Shown piece after piece: positions 57,953-63,103 of a stretch of 63,103 nt of DNA. Within the stretch, counting starts at the first letter, position 1. Each line of letters opens with the position of its first letter. The stretch comes from Catenulispora rubra (lineage in GTDB: Bacteria > Actinomycetota > Actinomycetes > Streptomycetales > Catenulisporaceae). The position numbers and the translations under genes were made by a program. Below the pieces are notes generated by a model, which ran no database searches, was not told the DNA's origin, and saw only the letters and a list, made by a program, of their open reading frames with translations. The stretch lies in assembly GCF_015356825.1 (NCBI RefSeq), contig NZ_JAACYW010000032.1:1-63103 (forward strand). Direction: 5' to 3'.

Positions 57953-58639
57953 TCAGTTGACGATGATCTGGCCTGCGTAGGACGGGATGTAGGCATTGCC
58001 GGGGCTCGGCTGCATGTACCAGAGATGGTCGTCGAACCCGTGGTCGGCCCAAGCCTGGTTGGAGCAGGTGTACACGGTCAGCTTGGCGTCGTCGACCTGG
58101 TCGCTGCCGTCGCTCGCCCAGCCGGCCACGTCGAGGCAGAGCCCGTCCGAGTAGTTCCTGATCTCCGAGCCGAGGTAGGTGCCGCCGGAGGTGATGACCG
58201 GCAGGACCTCCCACTCCTGGTTGTCGTTGCCTGCCGGGGTCGTGCAGTTGTAGGTGTACACGGAGGTCCCAGCGGGATCCGAGCCGTAGCCGGGCAGGTC
58301 CAGGCAGAGGTTGCCACCCGCCGGAGGGGTGCTCAGCGTGTTGCGGATCCAGTAGAGCGGAATGGTGCCGTTCGCCGCCGTGCCCACCTGCTGGAGGTAC
58401 CACATCTGGTTGTCGCCACTGCCCCAGATGCAGTCGTGCTGCTGGAGCTGGTCGTTGAGCGTGGGTGCGTAGGCACCCGGCAGGTCGGCGCAGTAGCCGG
58501 TCTGCGCGTTGACGAGAGTGAACGTGGTCGTCGAGGCGCTCGCAGGAGAAGTAGCACTCAGCGCAAGCCCGACGACCGCGGCAAGAACAGGGAGGCGTCG
58601 CCGACCGCCGAGCAGGCGTCCGAGTCGCTTCATCATCAT
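57953..58639 (-). CDS. Secreted ricin-type beta-trefoil lectin
   Basis: This is a 228-residue protein. A Sec signal peptide (basic RLGRLLGGRRR, hydrophobic LPVLAAVVGLALSA, cleavage after PASAS) is followed by a ricin-B-type domain with repeated blocks YCADLPGAYAP, LCLDLPGYGSDPAG and LCLDVAGWASDGSD and QxW-like motifs (DNQMWYL, DNQEWEV, DDHLWYM). Six or more Cys are spaced in pairs. It would bind sugars outside the cell. No catalytic domain is attached. The start is one of three tandem ATGs (58639, 58636, 58633), after GGAGGG. Confidence 0.9.
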   Translation of the reverse strand: MMMKRLGRLLGGRRRLPVLAAVVGLALSATSPASASTTTFTLVNAQTGYCADLPGAYAPTLNDQLQQHDCIWGSGDNQMWYLQQVGTAANGTIPLYWIRNTLSTPPAGGNLCLDLPGYGSDPAGTSVYTYNCTTPAGNDNQEWEVLPVITSGGTYLGSEIRNYSDGLCLDVAGWASDGSDQVDDAKLTVYTCSNQAWADHGFDDHLWYMQPSPGNAYIPSYAGQIIVN

Positions 58640-59054
58640 GTGGCCCTCCGATGAGATCCAAGAGGTGGTCTTCCTTCCGCCACGAATCCTTGGCCACCTC
58701 GTGTGACGTTGTCGAACCCTGATTCACAGATGACGAGAAGACGGGACGAGGTTTGTGCTGACCTGCGAAGGACCGGGGGCGCCGTGACGACGGCCCGGGA
58801 CGACGACGGTTCGGGAAGAACCCCGAAGCGCCCCCTCCCGAAGCCGGGGCCTGTTTCGGGGCCGTGTCCGCCGCACCTGGTTCGACCGGGGCGTGGATGG
58901 CTTCCGGATCGGCGTCGAGTACGGGATGGTGAAGGACTCACGCCCGAGTCCGAACCCGAAGCACCGTTTGATCACCTGTCCTCTATATCTGCCGCGCGTT
59001 TTAATGCACTTAGATGGTGTGGATACTTCCGCCTGCGCCTGGAGGGACACTCGG
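58640..59054. other. Intergenic region, no gene recognised
   Basis: These 415 bases separate the divergent lectin and subtilase genes. I see no convincing small gene on either strand. The right part is AT-richer (CTCTATATCTG, GTTTTAATGCAC near 58980-59010) and probably holds the subtilase promoter. Weak GC-rich inverted repeats (TTCGGG/CCCGAA) lie near 58810-58860. Confidence 0.5.
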
Positions 59055-60746
59055 ATGCTCATCACATTCCGCCGGGACGGCCGTGGCCAGGCCCATGACC
59101 AGGGCCGCCAGCCCGGCCGCGCCGGCCGCCGGCCCTGGAGCGCGGCCCCCGATCCGGTCGGTCTGCCGGCCGAGGTGCTGGAGCGGCACGGGGCCGCGGT
59201 TCTGCGGCCGGCGACCGCCGCGACCTTCGCCGGGGCGCCGACGCCGCGGACCACCATCTACCGCACCGGTGTGCTTCAGCTGCCTGAGAGCTTCCTCGCG
59301 CCGGGCAGCGCCGTGCTGCTGGCGCGGTTGAACGAGATCCTCGCGGGCATCGGCTACCGGCTGGCCGCGGAGCGGGTCCTGCGGTTCGCCGATCTGCCCC
59401 CGGCTTTCAAGCGGCCGCGCCGTCTTCCTGATCTGCTGCGGCGCGTGCGGCTGGAGGTCCTTCCGGGGAGCGTCGCGCGTCCGGTCGACGCGTGGACCGC
59501 GCTGCAGACGTTGCGCGCCGCCGCTGCCGTCGAGCCCGGCATTGCCGCAGCGGTGGCCCGGATCGAGCTCGAGCACCTGCTGGTCGGGGCCTCCCTGTAC
59601 GGCGATCCGTCGACCGAGGGGCATCCGTCCACCGAGGGGCACCCGTCGACCGAGGGGCATCCGGGGCCTGCGACGTACTCGCGGGGCGGCACCGGGGGCC
59701 GGGCGCCGGTCGACGTGATCATGTCTGCACCGCGGCGCTGCGACCTCGGCCGGCTCGGCGGCCGGCGTCCGGTGGTTGCGGTGCTGGACACCGGTATCGG
59801 GCCGCATCCGTGGCTGGACTGTTCCACGTCGCCCGCCGCGGACGACTTCGTGTATCTGGACACTGCGACGCAGTGGCTGATCTTCGCGCGGGAGGTGCTC
59901 GACGACAAGGACCAGCCTCTCCCCGGTCCGATCGAGGCCCCGGTGTACGACTCGCCGCTGCTCGGGGAGCTGGACACGCACGCCGGGCACGGGACGTTCA
60001 TCTCCGGCGTCATCCGGCAGGCTGCTCCGGATGCGAAGGTGCGCAGCGTGCGGATCATGCATGACGACGGTGTCGTCTATGAGAACGATCTGCTGGTGGT
60101 ACTGGCGACGTTGCTGGAAGACGTCCAGGATGTGCAGAGCGGTGCGGCACCGGCGGACTTGTTCGTGGACGTGATCTCGCTGTCTGCCGGCTACTACTCC
60201 GAGAACGCCGAGGACGTTGCCTACACGTCGCAGCTTGAGGAGATCGTCATCTCGCTCGGGGAGTGCGGAGTGCTGTTCGTGGCCTCGGCCGGGAACGACT
60301 CGACCGAGCGTCCCTGCTACCCGGCGGCGCTGTCGCCGCTGCCTGACGGCACGCCGGCGGTGTGGAGCGTGGGGGCGCTGAATCCCAACGGCAGCAAGGC
60401 TTTCTTCAGCAACGACGGGCCCTGGGTTCGTTGCTGGGCCACCGGCGCGGCGGTCGTAAGCACCTACCCGACCGACTACGACGGCAGCCAGAAGCCGCTG
60501 GACTCGCTGCCCGAGGAGAACGCGCCCGGGCTGCCCCCGCGCCGGGAGACGATCGACCCGGACGACTTCGCCTCGGGCTTCGCGACCTGGAGCGGGACCT
60601 CGTTCTCGGCGCCGCTGGTGGCCGCGGCGCTGGCGGCGACGTTGTTGTTCGAGTCCGAGCGGGACCCCGGGATGAGCCTGGGCGACTTCGATCCGGCGCA
60701 CACGGTCGCGCGTGCGGCGCGTGCGGTGCGGACGCTGGGAGGGTGA
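59055..60746 (+). CDS. Cytoplasmic subtilisin-like serine protease (S8 family)
   Basis: This is a 563-residue subtilase without signal peptide. The catalytic triad is intact: Asp245 in VVAVLDTGIGPHP, His312 in HAGHGTFISGV and Ser516 in WSGTSFSAPLVAA; the oxyanion region is LFVASAGNDS. A 240-residue N-terminal part has no inhibitor-I9 signature I can see and includes a GHPSTE repeat coded by 15-bp units (about 59604-59655). The ATG at 59055 follows GGAGGG. It is first in a module with an ECF-like sigma factor, a small protein and a TPR(-CHAT) protein, and so may be an activated protease in a signalling chain. This is inference. Confidence 0.9.
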   Translation: MLITFRRDGRGQAHDQGRQPGRAGRRPWSAAPDPVGLPAEVLERHGAAVLRPATAATFAGAPTPRTTIYRTGVLQLPESFLAPGSAVLLARLNEILAGIGYRLAAERVLRFADLPPAFKRPRRLPDLLRRVRLEVLPGSVARPVDAWTALQTLRAAAAVEPGIAAAVARIELEHLLVGASLYGDPSTEGHPSTEGHPSTEGHPGPATYSRGGTGGRAPVDVIMSAPRRCDLGRLGGRRPVVAVLDTGIGPHPWLDCSTSPAADDFVYLDTATQWLIFAREVLDDKDQPLPGPIEAPVYDSPLLGELDTHAGHGTFISGVIRQAAPDAKVRSVRIMHDDGVVYENDLLVVLATLLEDVQDVQSGAAPADLFVDVISLSAGYYSENAEDVAYTSQLEEIVISLGECGVLFVASAGNDSTERPCYPAALSPLPDGTPAVWSVGALNPNGSKAFFSNDGPWVRCWATGAAVVSTYPTDYDGSQKPLDSLPEENAPGLPPRRETIDPDDFASGFATWSGTSFSAPLVAAALAATLLFESERDPGMSLGDFDPAHTVARAARAVRTLGG

Positions 60747-61567
60747 GGGACGTGCAGGAGGCGGCAGCGGCGCGCGGTTCGGCTGGTGAGCGTGGTCTGG
60801 TCGGTTGGGATCCTGTTCCCGGCGACGTCGGGGCGGCAGGTACGCCCGGCACGGCCGGGCCGGTCACCGGCACCGGCATCCCCGGCATCCCCGGCATCCC
60901 CGGCACGGCCGAGCCGGTCACAGGTATCGGCACCGCCACCGGCATCGGCACCGCCACCGGCATCCCCGGCGAGCGCGCCGAGCGCCTGGGCCGCCTCCTC
61001 GTCCTGGCCCAGTCCGGCGACCGCGAAGCCCTGCACGCGATCGTCGCCGAGCTCACCCCCCTGCTCTGGAACGTCGCCCGCGGCCAGGGCCTGGACCACG
61101 CCGACGCCGAGGACGTCGTGCAGTCGGTGTGGCTGAGCCTGGTCGCCCGGCTGACCCGCATCGACACGCCGACCGCCCTGGTCGCCTGGCTGGCCACGGC
61201 CTGCCGCCGGGAGTCGTGGCGCTCGCGCTCGGCCCGCGAACGGGCCCGCGCCCTGGAGCCCGAACGGCTGGCCGAACTCGCCGAACTGGCCGAGTCCACC
61301 GGCACCGCCGCGCCGGCCGAGCACGCCGAGGAGCGAGTGCTGGCCGATGAGCGGATGCGGGTGGTCCGCTCGGCACTGGACCGGCTGAGCCCGCGCTGCG
61401 CCGAGCTGCTGCGGACGCTCGCCCTGGTCGAACGTCCCGACTACACGGTGGTCGCCCGGGCGCTGGGCATGCCCCGCGGATCCATCGGACCCACGAGGGG
61501 CCGGTGCCTGGCGAAACTCAGAGCCCAGCTGCAGGCCGACGCGGGATGGAGTGCGGTGTGTCCGTGA
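60743..61567 (+). CDS. ECF-like RNA polymerase sigma factor
   Basis: This is a 274-residue sigma-70 family protein. Residues 1-85 are a Gly/Pro/Thr-rich disordered leader coded by GGCATCCCC-type repeats. Region 2 follows: ALHAIVAELTPLLWNVARGQG, then DHADAEDVVQSVWLSLV and LVAWLATACRRESWRS. Region 4 is LSPRCAELLRTLALVERPDYTVVARALGMPRGSIGPTRGRCLAKL. The GTG at 60743 overlaps the protease stop (GTGA); GTG 60752 is an alternative. No anti-sigma gene is evident. A protease directly upstream could control its activity. Confidence 0.85.
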   Translation: MRDVQEAAAARGSAGERGLVGWDPVPGDVGAAGTPGTAGPVTGTGIPGIPGIPGTAEPVTGIGTATGIGTATGIPGERAERLGRLLVLAQSGDREALHAIVAELTPLLWNVARGQGLDHADAEDVVQSVWLSLVARLTRIDTPTALVAWLATACRRESWRSRSARERARALEPERLAELAELAESTGTAAPAEHAEERVLADERMRVVRSALDRLSPRCAELLRTLALVERPDYTVVARALGMPRGSIGPTRGRCLAKLRAQLQADAGWSAVCP

Positions 61568-62127
61568 GCGACGACCCGCGGGACCCGCCCGAGGCCGTGG
61601 ACGGCGAGGACCAGCCGCTGGACTCGGTCGATCTGGCGATCCTCGACGACATCAGGGCCCTGTTCGCCGCCGCCGACCCCGTTCCGTCCGGCCTGGTGGC
61701 GCGTACGGCCTTCGCCATCGACCTGGTCGGGGTGGAGGACGAGATCGCCCGCCTGGAACCGGTGGGGCTGCGTGCGGCCGGCGCGCGCGGTGCCGAGGAG
61801 AGCCGGACGATCACCTTCGACAGCGAGAGTCTGACGATCGTGGTCCAGGCCAGTCCTGCCGGGGCCACGCTGCGGGTGGACGGCTGGCTGGCGCCGCCGG
61901 CCGTGCGCCGGGTGCGGCTGCGCGCCGGGGAGGTCGACTTCGCGACGGAGTCCGATGAGCTTGGGCGGTTCGTGGTGCTGGACGTGCCGCGGGGGCTGGT
62001 GCAGATCGTCGTCGAAGGCGAGGACGAAGACGGGGACGGGGACGAGAGCGCGGACGTGGACGGGGATTCGGACGGGACCGGGGTGAGCCGGGTCCGGCAG
62101 GTGATCACGCCGGCGGTCGTGCTGTGA
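61558..62127 (+). CDS. Small acidic protein of unknown function
   Basis: This is a 189-residue protein in the subtilase-sigma module. A helical segment (LDSVDLAILDDIRALFAAADP ... RTAFAIDLVGVEDEI) is followed by a strand-rich part (LTIVVQASPAGATLRVDGWL ... FVVLDVPRGLVQIVVEG) that resembles a carboxypeptidase-regulatory/Ig-like fold, and then an Asp/Glu/Gly repeat tail. GTG 61558 has GGAG at good spacing; ATG 61546 and GTG 61564 (overlapping the sigma stop) are alternatives. Such small proteins commonly sit between sigma factor and CHAT genes in actinobacteria. The role is not known. Confidence 0.7.
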   Translation: MSVSDDPRDPPEAVDGEDQPLDSVDLAILDDIRALFAAADPVPSGLVARTAFAIDLVGVEDEIARLEPVGLRAAGARGAEESRTITFDSESLTIVVQASPAGATLRVDGWLAPPAVRRVRLRAGEVDFATESDELGRFVVLDVPRGLVQIVVEGEDEDGDGDESADVDGDSDGTGVSRVRQVITPAVVL

Positions 62128-62134
62128 GCCGGAT

Positions 62135-63103
62135 GTGGTGAGCGGTCGCCGACGGCCTCACGGGGGCGCTGCGGTGTTCGACACGGCACATGACACGGCA
62201 AATGACATGGCAAATGACATGGCATCTGATGCGGAATCCGATGCGGAATCCGATGCGGCCTTCGCGGAGGCGGAGCGGTTGCATCGGGCCGGGGTCGAGG
62301 CCACGGCGCGCGGGGAGCCCGCGGCCGCGGCGCGGGAGTTGCACCGGGCTTTGCGGCGGCTCGGGACCGCGCTGACCCAGTCCGATGACGCGTTGTCCGG
62401 GGCCGTGGGTCCTCGTCCGGAACGCCGCGCACTCGTCGCAAAGGTTCTGACCAGTCTTGCGCACGCCGAGGCCGAGCAAGGGCGGACCGCCCTCGGGTTC
62501 GCTCTCCTCGTACGCTGCGACGCGTTCGTCGATCCCGCCGATCCGCTCGCCCGCGGCACCCTCTATGGCCAGCGCGGACTGTTGCTCCTGCGAACCGGCA
62601 AGGCCGCGGCCGCGATCGCCGAGCTGGACCGGGCCGTCGAGATCCTGGATCCCGACGCCGAGCCGGTCGAGCTCGCCAGAGCTCTGCTCAACCGGACCGT
62701 GGCCCGGTTGGAGGTCGGTGAGTTCGCCGGTGCGCGCGCCGACTCTGTGCGCTGCCGGGAGCTGGCCGAGCGTGCCGGGCGGCCGGGGCTCGCGGCCAAG
62801 GCGCTGCACAACATCGGCTACTGCGATCTGGTCGAGGGGGATCTTCCGGCCGCGCTGCGGACGATCGGCGAGGCGGCGGACGGCACGGCCGGGGTCAGTC
62901 CGTCGTGGCGGTCGGTGGTGATGGTCGACATCGGCCGTGCGCTGCTTCAGGCCGGGCTGGCGTCGGATGCCGCGGCGGAACTGGACGCGGCGATCGATCT
63001 GTTGCGGCGCCAGCGGATGAGTCAGGACCTCGCCGAGGCTCAGGTGGTGCGGGCCGAGGCGGCGCTGTTGGGCGGGGACGCCGCGGCGGCGCGGGGCTGG
63101 GCG
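62135..63103 (+). CDS. TPR protein of the CHAT-associated type, 3' end off the window
   Basis: The 323 visible codons encode a disordered Asp/Ala leader built from repeats (about 62186-62260) and then TPR-like helical hairpins: FAEAERLHRAGVEATARGEP, GQRGLLLRTGKAAAAIAELD, LNRTVARLEVGEFAGARAD, KALHNIGYCDLVEGDLPAA and VDIGRALLQAGLASDAAAE. Actinobacterial proteins with this start usually end in a CHAT caspase-like protease domain, which would lie beyond base 63103 and cannot be confirmed. GTG 62135 or 62138 is the start. It closes the subtilase-sigma-small protein module. Confidence 0.75.
   Translation, partial: MVSGRRRPHGGAAVFDTAHDTANDMANDMASDAESDAESDAAFAEAERLHRAGVEATARGEPAAAARELHRALRRLGTALTQSDDALSGAVGPRPERRALVAKVLTSLAHAEAEQGRTALGFALLVRCDAFVDPADPLARGTLYGQRGLLLLRTGKAAAAIAELDRAVEILDPDAEPVELARALLNRTVARLEVGEFAGARADSVRCRELAERAGRPGLAAKALHNIGYCDLVEGDLPAALRTIGEAADGTAGVSPSWRSVVMVDIGRALLQAGLASDAAAELDAAIDLLRRQRMSQDLAEAQVVRAEAALLGGDAAAARGWA

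Overview
The window is about 63 kb of very GC-rich DNA with dense, often 4-bp-overlapping genes, many GTG starts, SARP and MalT/LuxR-type regulators, lipoproteins and a CHAT-type TPR protein. This fits a filamentous or spore-forming actinobacterium of the Streptomyces/Catenulispora kind. The exact genus cannot be fixed from the sequence alone. No rRNA, tRNA, CRISPR array, transposase or integrase was recognised.

Left flank (1-21,186). A leftward peptide-type ABC transporter operon is led by a YtcJ-like amidohydrolase and faces a TetR regulator across two overlapping perfect palindromes. Next come a NarL/histidine-kinase two-component pair, a small membrane protein, a membrane-anchored unknown, a RecD2-like helicase, two gene remnants (one an AraC/GlxA-type regulator), a SARP-NTPase regulator, a DUF3558-like lipoprotein, a SnoaL-like protein, a small unknown protein and a MalT-like ATPase/LuxR regulator.

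Core (21,555-56,006). This is an actinobacterial extracellular-type contractile injection system (CIS). In order it encodes a sheath, tube protein 1, a small assembly-type protein, a DUF6760-like protein with an apparent CTG start, tube protein 2, a protein carrying a DUF4157-like HExxH motif, a LysM baseplate protein, a VgrG-type spike, a PAAR tip, a gp25-like protein, a baseplate J-like protein, a tail protein I-like protein and a membrane-anchored zinc-ribbon protein. The AAA+ ATPase and DUF4255 cap protein lie 20 kb further on. Between the two halves sit unusual passengers. A leftward Hsp70 is fused to an extracytoplasmic repeat domain. A rightward operon encodes MoxR, DUF58, a transglutaminase-fold protein lacking its catalytic Cys, a propeller-PKD-PASTA protein and a membrane protein with a carbohydrate-binding-like tail. 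A leftward four-gene operon encodes a two-domain peptidoglycan hydrolase without signal peptide, an IniA/IniC-like dynamin GTPase pair and a DUF4157-led protein with a phospholipase C-like His/Asp region. I infer that the last operon is the payload or membrane-breaching arm of the CIS, with the hydrolase opening the wall, the dynamins acting on membrane and the DUF4157 protein as cargo. No large tape-measure gene and no tail fibre gene were found.

Right flank (56,007-63,103). Arylamine N-acetyltransferase, a SAM methyltransferase and a secreted ricin-type lectin are followed by a compact rightward module: cytoplasmic subtilase, ECF-like sigma factor, a small acidic protein and a TPR protein (cut by the window end) of the type that carries a C-terminal CHAT protease. 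This looks like a separate protease-signalling module.

Short in-frame tandem repeats (12- or 15-bp units) recur in linkers of many genes, and a 30-bp minisatellite fills one intergenic gap. All functions are read from sequence motifs and family knowledge; none was tested by database search.
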